A stretch of 64,000 nucleotides of DNA from Phoronis australis. Its lineage: Eukaryota > Phoronida > Phoronidae. The stretch is taken from contig NMRA01000071.1 in the NCBI GenBank assembly GCA_002633005.1, positions 748,449 to 812,448 on the forward strand, given 5' to 3'. The position numbers and the translations under genes were made by a program. The notes below the pieces were generated by a model, which was not told the origin of the DNA, did no database searches, and worked only from the letters and a program-made list of their open reading frames with translations. Positions 43,460 through 56,307 of the stretch are shown here, in pieces. Numbering within the stretch: the stretch's first letter is position 1; the number at the start of each line of letters is the position of its first letter.

Positions 43460-45440
43460 CTATTCTGGAGGCTCAATCAGCACTCGGAGGAGCTGCATGC
43501 TCCCAAAATATCTAAAAGCTCGAACACAGGTTTAACTTCTATACATTTGCATGCAAAAGCAAACGATACTTCGGTTATTAGATGCGCTGAGTGGTGTAGT
43601 ATACTGAAAACAACGTCTGGTACTATTGATTTCACGCGCATACGACTTTGCCAGCATGTCTTACGAATACGAACCTCTTGCATTCTGAAAGGATGCCAAA
43701 CCCGGATGTGGCCTATCGAAAGATTCTAAAAATGGACTTTCCCCATCCAGTTCTCTAAAACAAAATAATACTTTGGTACCATTGACAATCCTCAAGAGTT
43801 TGCTGAAAATTTTGAAAACTCCTTTCAAAATTTGCTAAATGGAAGAGCGACCTACGCTTTTACGACTTACAAGCAACTGTGGGAAAATTCCACCGACCAA
43901 AGTGCGACATGGTGTGTACGAATTTTCAATTGATTCCTTCCTTAAAAAGGATTCTAAGCCCTCGTTAGATGATTTCAACCAATCCTTCTTCTCTCACTTG
44001 CTGATGCATCATTGGCAGGAATCAACTAAGAATTCACTCCCATCATCTCACCAACTGGACATTATGGTCCTTGGTGGATGGTCTTTTCACACAGTTCCGC
44101 GTAACTCGCTAAATGCGTAGGTCACGCTTGCTTCTTTAGCAGAATTTGCAACTAAAGTTTTCTAATTTTCCTCAAAACTTTAGAGGGTTGTCGAGCCGTT
44201 ACAGAGCCGCTTAATTTGTTTCAGAGAACTGCATGGGTGGGAAAGTCGTTTTTAGTATCTGTTAATAGTACAAAACCGGGTTTGGAATATACTTTTAACT
44301 TGGAAGATTGGCGCTACTGATGTATTAGCAGGTGACAGAACGAGGATCATCACAGGGTTATCCTTTTTTAAAAGGATATCCCTGTGATGATTTCCACCGA
44401 AAAAAAGTTAGAAGCCAGTCTCATTCAGTCTTCTTAAATAAAACCGCCGTCGGTCGCCGCAACCGGCTGACCCGTCGGTGCCCCAGATGTTGTCCCTCAC
44501 TGCTTGAGAACGAGTCGTTAGTTAGGTTCAAGAATCACATTTGACAGTGATTGGAACTGAGCTCATTTTTAAACACTGTAATCAATGTTTTAAGAACTAT
44601 TCAACTCTTGCATACCCTTTAAATGGTTACTAATGGACACAAATACAACATCTCCTTCATGTCAGTTCGGACTCAATAGCAAATTGTCCGACGGTAGTGG
44701 ACCTTCGGAGAAGTGAAGTTCGTAATAGTGACACGTAACCTTGAAAATCTTTTCCATCAAGTTTGTTGCTCGTATGAAGTCTGCGAGGCTGTGCATCATA
44801 TGAAGGCATCATTGACCAATTAAGTCTTGACCTGTTTTTCCCTACTTAATGTGAATTAAACATGCTCGTTTCCTCAGTGCAAGATCACACGGTAGTCAAA
44901 TGTCTGATTTTTGTTTGAGCAAAATCGAGGACTGCCTACAGTGAACTTACCGTCAGCGTGTACTGGATTTAAGAGAATGAAAACGCACACACGTGTACAC
45001 GCGCATGCACGTCAATCCACTCCAATCCACAATCAAAGTGGACACTGGATGAACAACAATCATTTGTGGATCACCTTCAGTTCGCTCGAAAATGCCTGCA
45101 CCTCACCATACTAAGCTAGCAAGTATACCAAAATAGCAGATAACAATAATATTTTCTGCTGATTGTGGGCGCATAAAAACTAAGGCAAACGACCAACGTA
45201 ACTGTAAATAGTAGCGGTTTTAGACTTTTCAGTTAAAATAGGTTTCCTTCAGCATAACCCCGGCGCAGCCTAAGTCAGGAGCATTGGTGCGTGAATCGAT
45301 TGGGGCAGGTTCGTCATAGCCTCGTTTAGACACACTTTTAGGGTAACAAAATCCCAAATGTTAACGTAAGATTTGTCTCATGTGCACGCGCATTTTATTT
45401 AAGCCGTGGTATATCCATGCTCATCTGATACTTGTTTGCA
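43460..45440. other. Intergenic; no supported gene
   Basis: Frames at 43412-43729 and 43839-44120 are open but unrecognised. A strong hairpin occurs at 44346-44391. A CA/GT-rich stretch (acacacgtgtacacgcgcat) is at about 44985-45010. Confidence 0.35.
44346..44391. repeat. Hairpin with 18-bp arms
   Basis: atcatcacagggttatcc and ggatatccctgtgatgat pair with one mismatch around a 10-base T/A loop. Confidence 0.8.
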
Positions 45441-45441
45441 G

Positions 45442-45675
45442 AGGAATGTCATAGACAGCATTCCGTTCGTGTTTATGCCGGGCACTTGCTCCCCCAGTGA
45501 CGCCACAACTTCAACAGCGGGATGTTGTCCCTGGCCCCTGCCTACACTTCCTACAAACCGGTTGGATAAGATATTGAAACCTGAAATTTACCGTACCGCT
45601 CAGGCAATCGTCCTTACATGGCCGCTTCTTATTACCTTGTTCCTCGCAATGTTTTTTTATTTAATTTTTGTATAA
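45442..45675 (+). CDS. Orphan candidate terminal exon with C-terminal membrane helix
   Basis: After a good acceptor (cttgtttgcag) the frame runs 77 codons to a stop: Cys-rich GTCSPSDATTSTAGCCPWP, then a basic/polar stretch and a hydrophobic helix AIVLTWPLLITLFLAMFFYL ending the protein. This looks like the last exon of a single-pass or tail-anchored protein. I found no upstream exon that joins it, and cannot name a family. Confidence 0.3.
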   Translation, partial: RNVIDSIPFVFMPGTCSPSDATTSTAGCCPWPLPTLPTNRLDKILKPEIYRTAQAIVLTWPLLITLFLAMFFYLIFV

Positions 45676-48621
45676 GTATCCCACAATTGACCTACGCGTA
45701 GTGTATTTAACCAGTACTGGTTCCTAGATTTACGGAGTCGGGCCGCGTAAATTCTATGTAATTCTCATTGACACGGAACACTTGACATAACTTTATAGTG
45801 ACACGAAGTACATTGACTGCATTTCTTTCATGAAAACTACATACACTGTAGCCTATCAAGTCGGTTGCATTTTCAGCATACGGTTTCGCTGGGGCGCCAC
45901 CCCGGCGGCGCTCGCGCGACAGGATATCTGTTGTCAGCCGCTGAAGTACAGGAACCAAAAACTAACATTGAATTTAGGATACAACACAATTAACCTTTCC
46001 AAACTGGTTTCTCACTCAGAAGAGAAAGGAACTTTGGGTATGTTGAATGTGTAGATGCTGAGATCACGATGACTTAATTCAGTGCACACTCCCTCCGGAC
46101 TAGGCACGTGACCCCGCGCCGTGTTCAATAACGCATTACGTCAAGTCTCAAGCAGTGCTTCCAACTCTACGTAATAAAGCCTCCAAACCGCTTCTAATCA
46201 CAGCAGATGGGAAAGTCAGTGCCAGTCTAATTCATAATTTAAGTAGTTTCGTTAAACTTGAAAGTATTTTTGACCGATGGCGACGAGAGACGCGAACCTC
46301 TCGAGGTCCCTACGACAAAAAAAAAACACAAACAAAAAACAACACAGACGTGACATGATAGCACCATTTTCCCTGATACCAAGTCATACCCGAGTCACAT
46401 CGAAAGCGGACGTTACAATTATACAATACGCAACACCAACACCCAAAATAACAAATTCCGGAGGCTGTCTCACAGAATATTCAGAAAACTGCAGATATGC
46501 CAGCTCCGCCAGGGTGCGTTCAGGCTGAGCGTTAACTCAGTGGGAGTTCAGTGCCCGGGGTAACTAGTGACTCTTAGAATACCGACTGATTTAGAGAATG
46601 AGCACCAACAATGGCAGCCATTTGTTGGAGCTTCCGAGTGTAAAAGGAACCTTTTGCAGAGCTTCAGTTTTCCCACGTGAGCCGAAGAGAATTTGCTTAG
46701 AACATGAGCCTTTCCAAGGGAATTTTATGCAAAGGACACCCTTCAGTCAAGAAATGTCACTTCAGTTCTTCTGAAGCAGCCTCGCATGTGTTTGTACCTC
46801 AGTGAACGCACCCTGTGAAGCTCAGCATAATAAATGGAATGGCACAGCTGAATATCACAACAGGCAACATGGCAAACAAAGACTCAGCACAAGTAACATG
46901 CTCACAAACACGGACATATTAAGGGAGTAGTAACGATTCCATGGCTGCACATCTAAATTACAACAATCCACCTATAAAAAAATAAACAACCCACCTATGG
47001 CCCCCCAAGGTAGAACTTGGTCACGGGGCATGGAGTTTGCTCATTCCGTATGTACCCACGTGTGCCTGTGCCTGCGTGTGTGCAGGTGCCTCTGAGGAGT
47101 TTTGGGTGTGGCATATTTATATATATCGCCAGAACTTTGGTGTTGCTGGTCAGGGAATGGCACAAGGGGGTGAGGGGGGGGGGGTTAGGAGACCAAAGCT
47201 GGAATTGAAAGGTGTGGCCATGGAATTGTTTTCACCCACTGATATTGCATACTGGCCACCATAATCTTCATATATACATAAACGCATACACATACATATA
47301 TAGATATAAAATGTTTTTAAGGTGCACATCAATTAATAATCAGTTGATCATACCTAGAATAGCACTAAATACAATTGTATTAGTCGGGTGCCAAGGCCAA
47401 ACACTGAGACAATAAACCTCTCCACTAAGAATCAACAAACACTATCCTCACCTTGTTGATTAATTAACATAGCTCATAGATAAGTTTCAGGCTATACATC
47501 AAACATCTGAAGCTCAAATGAAGCCCTTCATCTCAAATAGACATAGACTAGAAATAATTATAACAAAGCCAATGAACAAACCATTTTGAAGGCAGCAGCC
47601 CTCACAGTCCAAATAAATCATTCTATAAATGATAACATGCCACACAAAATATTCAAAATAAAGATTATTTTGGAAGTTAACTTCTCAATACAACAATTTT
47701 GCACGACTAGATGCCTCAAAAATCCACCTAAAATAACTCTAGCATACAATTATGGTTAACACAAAATATATCAAACTTTTGATAATATCAACAGTTTTAT
47801 CTCAAATTACAGATTTATAGTTTCTGTTGACCACCATGAAATGTTTAACTTTGCAAAGCCGGAAATTTCACTTGAATCTTCAATTTTTGAGAAAAGCAAG
47901 TACTTGCTTAAAGTGGCACAGACAATATACATGTAGCACTAGAGGCATGCATCTATTTTATCTAATTTTTCAACCAAACCAAAAAAAAGAAGTTTTACTC
48001 CCCGAATAGCAGCACATTCATGACTGCTATGGTCATCATTCTGATTATCTTCAGCAAGTAGCTGGCCACGCAAAAGAAAAAAAATGTCCATTGGTCATAA
48101 CTGGTCACTTTGGTCAATCTTATCAGCTCTTGGTGAGCAAAATTGTACATGCCTGACAGTCAAGAGGAATCCTATTTATCAATATTTTCCTGACAACTCT
48201 AAATTAAGGTCCAATGGCACTAGTGGTAGTCTGAAAGTTACTGGCTGAAATAAAACAATATATTGTGGAGTAAAACAGACGATCTTTCAAACTGATTGGC
48301 TTCTGAAACTGAATTCTTTGTTATCTTAGGCTCATTTACTTGAAGAAATAAGAAAATTTAGCTAAAAGATAGGTCAAACTTCAGTTCCCTGGAACCTGTT
48401 GATGAATGTTTTTAGTAATTCTTTGAAGTATGGGAGATAATTGGCCCACCTGTCACAACTTTGTACAGAAGAACTCTTAACACTGATCTGAGTTGATACC
48501 TGGATTAGGCATCGAGTTCATAACTGCAAAAGTTTGTTGTTGAAACTAAGTGGGAATTTTTTGTAATGTTTGTTTCGAGAACTAACTTAAACAGAATGTA
48601 TAATGACTCAACTCCAGGACC

Positions 48622-48745
48622 ACAGCTTCAAGCAAGACAGAACAGAGGTCAACATATGGTTTATAGCTTCAAGGAAGACAGGTCAGAGGTCAACTTAAGC
48701 TTTATAGCTTCAAACACCACAGGTCAATGGTCAGCTTATGGTTTG
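48622..48745. repeat. About 42-bp tandem repeat, 3 degenerate copies
   Basis: The block agcttcaa(g/a)caagacag...aggtcaac recurs three times with substitutions. Confidence 0.7.
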
Positions 48746-49261
48746 TCATATCAAATGCCAGCTGCTTACCATATAGGCATATAATCAATAGCAAATGCAT
48801 AGAAATAAGTGTTGAACTAGCCGGGAACCCCTGGGAACACATCACAGATTGCAAAGATAAATAAGTTATAATTCAACGGATATTTATGTGTTATAACTTG
48901 ATGAATATTTATGATTTCTGCACATACTGTGCACAATACGTAAAGTGTAAATTATCGCTAACTTGATTACCGTGGCAACACGGGCCTCATTTGAGCACAC
49001 AATATGACGAATCATGATATACAAAAAAATTTACACCAAATATTAGGAATGTGAATGAAAGCTTGCTCGTACATTTCATGCCAAGAAACTATGAATCTGC
49101 CAGATATAATAGTGAAGAACTGCACGCCTGTCAAATCCTTGTGTTTAGGCTTATCCAAGCTCAGCAGACCTCAACGTATTGTTAATTAAAGAGTTATAAT
49201 CAGCACATAAAATAATAAGCTAGGACAAGACAAAATTACAAGGTTTCATATAACAAAATCG

Positions 49262-49350
49262 CCAGACTGGTCAAGCGAACATTACAACATAACAGAATGA
49301 CCATACTGGTCAAGCGAACATTACCACATAACAGAATGACCAACCAGCAC
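49262..49350. repeat. About 46-bp tandem duplication
   Basis: actggtcaagcgaacattac plus acataacagaatgacca occurs twice in a row. Confidence 0.8.
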
Positions 49351-49813
49351 ATACTTTATATCAGGTAGCCTAAATCCAAAAGCAAGACATGATTTTTGAA
49401 AAGGAAAAAGGTTGACTCCAATTTTAATTGAGAACAGCTCAATATGTCATAAAAACATATGGAAGACCAAGTAGGTACATGCGAATAGTCCCTCACCATG
49501 ATTACAGCTAATGTTCCCCATGCAATATAAGGGTGACCCCAGGTGACACACTGACCCTGACCACAGTATGGGACCACATGTCCATCATAACCAACATTTA
49601 ATGAACACAGCTCCCACTAATACTCCTTTATGCAAAATTTGCTTCACCCCGAATGACCTTAACCGTTACCATGGTTACAACAAAAGAAGACCATCACCAC
49701 CCAGAGTACTGTCACGTGTTGCAGGTCTACAACCATCTTTTGAAGTATCTTGAGCACAAAATCAGCTCTGGCGAACAGTAACTTGATCAATGGGTTAATC
49801 AGATGTGCGTTAT

Positions 49814-52800
49814 TCAGCGGACCTTTTTCTCCAAGATCATCTCAGCCCGCCTCCTGGTGGATGGATATATATACAACATGGCCACCTTCATGAAGCCGGT
49901 AATCATGCCAGGAATATTGGGAAGCTAAAATGGAAACAACAGTATGTCAAAGATATCATTCTTCTTACACAAAAGGATGAATAATCTAGAGAGTTCCAAA
50001 ATCAAATATTCACAAAAAGGTACAAGGCAAAATCAGCAAAGGAGAGCTTACAAGAGAAATAGACAGAAATTAAAGCCTAACTTCAATGGAACTTTGTTAC
50101 TTTAGATATATTAGGCTAACCAGATAGTCCTAGCAAAGCTTTAGTAAAATAAGGAAACGCAAGTTCAATCACCCAAGTGTAAGCCCGTCAAATGATGAAT
50201 GAAGCTGCATTTTCGTGACATGTAGTGTCACCCTGAGATCCCAGCACAAACAACAAAAGGTTGTATTGAATAGGGTACTGAATAGAACAGCATTGCTGTT
50301 TGAATTAAAAGTTGATTCTCGCGGTGACGTACACAAAAGCAAGCCAATACGCCAAACGGTTTGTTACATTTGGAAATTTGTGGCACTAGTGGGTTCAGAG
50401 CAATGCTCTTAACACACTGTAAGAACCAATTTTACATCATGTTACCATTGAAGATAGGCTTTAAAGCAATTAGAGCCTAGCATTCAAAAGTAGACTATTC
50501 ATTAGGTGAATTATATTCACATGACTACACATAATGTTATGGTCTACTGTGCCCTACATAGATAGTCACATTAACCATATGCCTAAAAACATATGATGTT
50601 GTGGTCTACTGTGCCCTGCAGCTATGTTCAAATAGTGGACAGGATGACAGCCTATATCATTAACTATACATGGAAGAATTCAAAGTTTGTTTCTGTAGGT
50701 GATACAGTACTAGGACCTCTAACCCATAAAGCACATAATTTGTAACTTTCACATTAAAATCTCCATTTTGCAAATGAAGACATAAACAATTTCTAATATA
50801 TTAAGGTTTCAATCAAAAGATAGTTTGATACACCTCAAAACAACAGTAAATTTTCAGTTTCAAATCACGTTTAACTAAGAAATTGACATTGAGTAAAAAC
50901 TTAACTCTCCCCACAATTAACATTTGTTGTTTTTTTTTCTGTCAACAGGGATGATTTCCACTCACTGTATCACACCCCAGCAAATCTCGATGTCTTTACT
51001 TGTAAACAGGAGGATATCCGAAGCAATCGCATACTGACCCAATATGTTTAACTTACAAACAGGAATGGGTCGCCCAGCATGTTGCCATAAGTGATCCACA
51101 TTGTGCCACACAGCAGGGTGCCAGCCAGTATCTCCACAGAGATGTTCTCTGAACTCCGCCTGCTGACACAGTCCATCTGGAAATAGACAGTTCTGTCAGT
51201 ACTACCATACAACAATTGCATATCATCAGTGTGTGTGTGTTAAGGTTTTCACAAGTGTGGTACAGCCCACAAGTACTATGAAGTGCCTCGCACAAAAATT
51301 GGCAATTGAAGGTAATGTCACACAAGCATGTTCACCTTACATTGTGTCCAGGTGATACAAGAACATTCACATTACAATACGTCCTGGTGACACAAGAACA
51401 TTCACATTACAATATGTCCAGGTGACACAAGCACGTTCACATTACATTGTGTCCAGGTGACACAAGCACTTCACATTATGTGTCCAGGTGACACAAGCAC
51501 GTTCACATTACATTGTGTCCAGGTGACACAAGCACTTCACATTATGTATCCAGGTGACACAAGCACATTCACATTACAATATGTGCAGGTGACACAAGTG
51601 CGTTCACATTACAGTGTTTTCAAGTGAGACTCACCACCTCTAGTATAGGGGTACACATAGTCAAAGTACAGGTGACACAAGCCATGAAGCCCAGCTGGGA
51701 GGCGTACTCCTTCATACTATCTGTTGAGCGCACCAGGTAACTATGTAGAAGTGCCAAATAGACAATTACAGCACAGAACAGAAGCAGCGGTCGGAGCTGA
51801 AAAACAAACAAAAAGCATAACAATAGAGGAGGGTAAATAGACAACATTCAGTCGCAAGACAAAGATACTTGGGAAGACAAATGCTGGAACTGTGCCATAT
51901 ACATATATATTACACCAACAAGTCCACCAGTGTATATTATACCCACAAAGCCTGTACAAGTCCACCAGTGTATATTATACCCACAAGGCATGCACATGTC
52001 CACCAGTGTATAAGCTCTGGTCAACTTTTTTCAGAGTTTCCATCTAAAGCACAGGCCACAAGGTTTGTCCGACTGGTCAGCAATGAGTCTAGTGGACTCT
52101 GTCTCTTCTAGACAGGTTCTGCTTAGTTGCCAATGTTGTGGTCACTTGGGTTGGAAATCCAGGACAGGCTGTACATCATCATAACATTCTCTGTGTATTC
52201 AGTGAGTCAACATTTAAAGAAAAAAATGCGCGAGGCATGACAGCAGGTATTTTTTAACGAGGAATATTCAAGAGTCTACAGTGCTTGGAAGTGCCAAACA
52301 TTATCCGACCAATCTCAGTCTGATAATTGTGTAAGTGGTTATCAGGCTCACTTTCAACCGTCGGACGACAATAAGTAGTGACCAGAACTGGACAATAAGT
52401 AGTGACCAGAACTGTACAAGATTGTGACCTTTCATACTCTAGGGGAGCTATATTAACAGCAGACCATTATTTACCTAATGAATGAATAAAGTAAACACCA
52501 TAAGTAATCAGGCAAAATACCAGTCGCCCTTCATGACGAGTCATTCAAGCTGATCACAGGGTGAACTCGGATTGCACTCAGCCGCCATGACAGAGAAGTC
52601 CGGGTCACTTAGTCTGTTTAGTTTTGACATGTATGGTACTAAATGGTATGATCTGTGTTTCAATAATAGTACATTCTGAAAGTAGGTTATTCGATTACGT
52701 TTCAAATGTTATAAATATTCTACATCTACCAACCTTTGAACCAGCTGTATAAATAAAGGCCAGCACATAGACAGAGTTGAGGAGTAGACCAACACTGTTC

Positions 52801-54731
52801 AGGAAGACTAGCGTGTTATTCTTCTCCAAGACACCATAGTAAGCGTAGCACGTACAGCTGTAAGATAAGATTTAGGGTGAATAGGGACACCATAGTAAGC
52901 GTAGCACGTACAGCTGTAAGATAAGATTTAGGGTGAATAGGGACACCATAGTAAGCGTAGCACGTACAGCTGTAAGATAAGATTTAGGGTGAATAGGGAC
53001 ACCATAGTAAGCACGTACAGCTGTAAGGGGGGGCTTAGACTGAAGAGTCTTCGATTTGGTTAAAAAGAACACAACTGATAAACTTGTCATATTTCTATGT
53101 TTAAAAGGCTTATCACATAGTTGAAAATGCTAAAAATTTTACGAAATGTTTGGTAACAATCTACGCCTTAGAGAAACAAGGATTTTTTTCGAAAAATGAC
53201 AAAACCAAATTTCACTTAATATTTTGTCTACCATACTGCGTTCTAAAGTGAAAAAATGGACTCAACATGATAATAGTTAATAATAGTTAATCTATACTTG
53301 AACTCACGATTTAATGGTGACCATTGGACAACAACTTCACCTAAAGAACAACTTGGCTGTACAATGGATACTCATCCCATTCTCAATTTAAACACCTTGC
53401 TCATTAACTCTAATGGAGCTATACGAAACTTGCCAAACTGATAACAACTAAAAGAATCCCAGTTTCCAAAGATTGAAAATGATCTCCATTTTTTGGAAAC
53501 AAGTTACAGTTGTGAAGAAAAGTAAAAGGTCTTTACTCACTTGACGACTGACAAGAGGAAGAACAAATATGGCACCTTGCCAGTGTTTTTGGACTTCAGC
53601 ATCTCCAAGACGGGAGGACTGGAAATACAGGAATACACCAACTATGGGAGGTCTAAATATCACTTTTGAAGATCAGACTTACCACATTATATGACTGTCA
53701 GTTATCAGGCTTACCTCAAAATCCAACTGCCGTCTGTGGTTTGGTAATTGGCCCAACTATGTTGCATACTCAACAGAACTAATGAGAAACTTATAATGTC
53801 AAACATTAAACAAACATTTTAGGTTGTAAATGATCTCATATTTCTTGGCCAATTTTCAAAATTCCAAAAGCTTATTAAGTGTAATTTTCACTTTAGTATT
53901 CACATATGCTGTTTAGAAACTTTCAAAACTAAAAATTAAAAATACTATTGTCACCCCCAATGTGTTTGTAGTGGTCTCATTACCTAGAGACTGATAACAT
54001 CAGGAACCTGGGGTAATTTAATTAACCTCAACATGTCGTGATCTCAGCCAGCAAATTCAGTTCCGGCCATCATGCGAAAACCGGTCAAGTTGCCCAATTT
54101 GAAGAATTATATTTCACATTTGAAGCCGCATTTTTTAAATGTGTATTAGCAGGCATAAAAATGTTTTAAATAATTCAAATTAGACTCTCAAAGTGCAACT
54201 TACCAAATAATATCTCGCAATCCATTTGTTAAAAATCTGCGCAGGCGCAAGACAAAAATAGCAATGTAATTCACTCAGTTTATAACTTGATCAGCGACTA
54301 ATCTTGTGCAGGTACAATTTAAATAAAGACCAGCAAAAATATGTCCTATATCAGGAACCTCTCAACAACTGCACGTGAGGTGCACTCAGCCTGAGGCTCT
54401 CTCAGCTAAATAATGCATTTAGAATTATTATTAATGGGTATCCTTTTTGCATAATTCAATCGAAATCATCTCGTGGAGTCCCCGACCCCCAACAGGTATG
54501 CGACGGATAATCTGTGGAACATCACAGATATGATTTAGATCATAAAGCTTAAGTACTTGTAAGACATTTACAAGTTCAAAGTGCAACAATTATGGATGGC
54601 GAACAATTGACAACCCAAACACAGCAGCCTAAATCAGAAGGGACCAGAAACAAGGTAACCTACATGCCGCACGACATCATGAGTAAAGTCGATATCTGAG
54701 TGAGAACTTCGACAATAGAAAGGATATCCAT
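49814..54731 (-). CDS. SLC50A1: SWEET sugar transporter, SLC50A1 orthologue (6 exons, complete)
   Basis: Exons (minus): 54731-54664, 53618-53541, 52857-52734, 51796-51635, 51176-51057, 49924-49814. Phases agree throughout and give 220 residues, the usual length (human 221). Seven helices form two three-helix MtN3 repeats joined by a linker helix. Key marks: PPVLEMLK at the end of helix 1, GVLEKNNTLVFLNSVG with Asn69, the linker helix LRPLLLFCAVIVYLALL, TPILEV in helix 5, ITYGNMLGDPF, and LPNIPG with Asn187. Asn69 and Asn187 match the paired asparagines that contact sugar in the SWEET pocket. SWEETs are uniporters for glucose or other sugars in plasma or Golgi membranes. The ATG chosen begins MDILSIVEVL, just before helix 1; an open frame continues upstream but lacks homology. 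The first bases of exon 3 are part of a minisatellite. Confidence 0.93.
50000..51040. other. Intron 5 of the SWEET gene; nothing further seen
   Basis: AT-rich intron. A short duplication around tggtctactgtgccct at about 50541 and 50602 is the only notable structure. Confidence 0.45.
51335..51622. repeat. About 35-bp minisatellite, 8 copies, next to the SWEET exon 4 donor
   Basis: The unit ccaggtgacacaagcacgtt continues cacattacattgtgt, with some units shortened to about 29. It ends about 7 bases from the exon 4 donor (51634-51629). The core caggtgacacaagc also occurs inside exon 4 (at about 51668). Confidence 0.9.
51912..52012. repeat. 38-bp tandem repeat, about 2.7 copies
   Basis: The unit agtccaccagtgtatattat plus acccacaaagcctgtaca repeats in SWEET intron 3. 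Confidence 0.85.
52348..52422. repeat. Short direct duplication
   Basis: acaataagtagtgaccagaa plus ctg occurs twice in tandem in SWEET intron 3. Confidence 0.75.
52832..53028. repeat. 56-bp minisatellite spanning the SWEET exon 3 acceptor, 4 copies
   Basis: Units starting caccatagtaagcgtagcac occur at 52832, 52888, 52944 and 53000 (the last with a small deletion). Each contains, on the minus strand, the acceptor cttatcttacag plus the first 26 bases of exon 3. Coding sequence and 3' splice site are thus repeated together. Confidence 0.95.
53030..54650. other. SWEET introns 1-2; no other feature
   Basis: AT-rich introns flanking exon 2 (53541-53618). A short aatagttaat duplication at 53275-53290 is the only repeat noticed. 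Confidence 0.45.
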
Positions 54732-55303
54732 TCTGACACGTCTAGTCCCCGAGTTAGTTGTAGAACACCGATTTAAATGACCGAACGATGTCAGAGTAAA
54801 ACTTCGCCTCCTCAGCTTCTCATTGACCTGTTGACCCCGGAGTTGTTGAGTGGAGTGCTCTAAAAACAAATTGTTGGAGAAGGAGTCGTAAAATCATGCG
54901 ACAGGTGGTTGGACGGAAAACAAACGTCATTGTACACACAATGATATAGTACATAATGCATTTTGACGTTGCAAGTTGAATTGAATCACGCTACTTTGAG
55001 GGCAAAAGGAATAAACAAATCAATTTATTTGCATAATTTATTTCACCGGAAGTTTTTGACGACAAACACGACTTGGTTGCGGCAATTATAAGCAGTCTGC
55101 ATGAGCGGTTTGATTCGTTTTTGAAGTAAGTGAAATTTGGCAGAACTGTTGTAATTTGACCGAATTTGGACCCATTGTGTTGAGCGCGTGACTATTCGTT
55201 ATAAATTTCAATGAAAATCTACTGAAAGTGAAAGTGTAAATGCTGAGTAATTCGAAACAAGCGTACCGTCATGGAAAATGGATTGATTATCACAGTGCTC
55301 TAC

Positions 55304-56227
55304 GCAATGACCATCGCCTCTGTTGGCCCGAACCAGAGGCGATGCAGAGGCTATAGGCGCTCTGTACGCCGGAAGCTTTTCGGCGAATTATGCCTCGCAC
55401 CGACTAAACCATCAAAGTCACGTTGTTATAAATACCTTTTGCGCATAGAGGAACACCTTAGGAGGTTGTCGATGTGTTTAATTCCTTCCAACTCGAACAA
55501 ATACTCCCGTTATGAAACTTTTTCTTCGAGCAGTCCCTATTTCAGTTCCCAAAATCGTGAAATCAACATTTTCATTTTTTTAACCAGGCCGAAGGTCAGA
55601 AGTTGCGGACCTACCGGCGAACTTTGAAAGCTGAAGTTCCCGCCCTTCGCTTACGTGTTGCCGGGAACCAGCCGTGCATTTGCTGTGTTGTTAAACATTA
55701 AAATGTCAAATTTGTGCACAAAGACTATTAAATGTCATATCAACAGCATTTATTTTTATCAAATACAAACAATAATTCATTGAAATACAATCAGTTTCAA
55801 GTAACGCCAATTAAAGACAAGTATAAGTGGTGGCATTTTGGAAACGAACATTTGACTGACGAGACCGCAATGGCTCACCCTTGGCCTATTTAAAGATTGA
55901 GGTCATGAAGTCACATCACGTAGCGAGCGCGGTAAAAATTGGAGCGTGCGCAGTATAAAAATGTTGAGTTCACGATTTTGGGAAGTGAAATAGGGACTGC
56001 TCGAAGAAAAAGTTTGATAATGGGAGTATTTGTTCGAGTTGGAAGGAATTAAACATCTCGACAACCTCCTCGGGTGTTCCTCTATGCGCAAAAGGTATTT
56101 ATAACAACGTGACTCTGATGGTTTAGTCGGTGCGAGACATAATTCGCCGAAAAGCTTCCGGCGTACAGAGCGCCTATAGCCTCTGCATCGCCTCTGGTTC
56201 GGGCCAACAGAGGCGATGGTCATTGCC
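55304..56227. repeat. Large inverted repeat, arms about 270 bp, spacer about 380 bp
   Basis: 55304-55572 and 56227-55956 are reverse complements with only scattered changes. Each arm tip also forms its own hairpin (catcgcctctg with cagaggcgatg). Both arms keep the same Arg/Ser-rich open frame, which follows from their similarity. A core is shared with the foldback at 14838. It may be a foldback transposon or a source of long hairpin RNA. It lies between the divergent SWEET and SIRT6 genes. Confidence 0.85.
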
Positions 56228-56307
56228 TAAGTGCTCTACTGCCTGGCTGGTGGCTACGCTCTCCCTAGCATTCCCACTGTCACTGGCACTGGAACTGTCC
56301 TGTCACT

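Larger units (their letters stand above)
45680..49800. other. Intergenic or 3' flank of the SWEET gene; no gene supported
   Basis: From about 46.8 kb onward the plus strand is A-rich, consistent with a minus-strand T-rich 3' UTR or flank of the SWEET gene, but I could not place a clear poly(A) signal. There is a G run at about 47177. Two short repeats are listed separately. Confidence 0.35.

Noticed and set aside
43412-43729. PAN/apple-like exon (CAEWC ... LCQHV)
   Set aside because: The central cysteine and hydrophobic core pattern are missing, splice sites are poor, and part of the frame is in the duplicated assembly block.
55271-55627. Arg/Ser-rich open frame also present in the other arm at 56223-55903
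   Set aside because: Conservation of the frame follows from the two arms being near-identical copies; no start context, domain or codon signal supports a protein.
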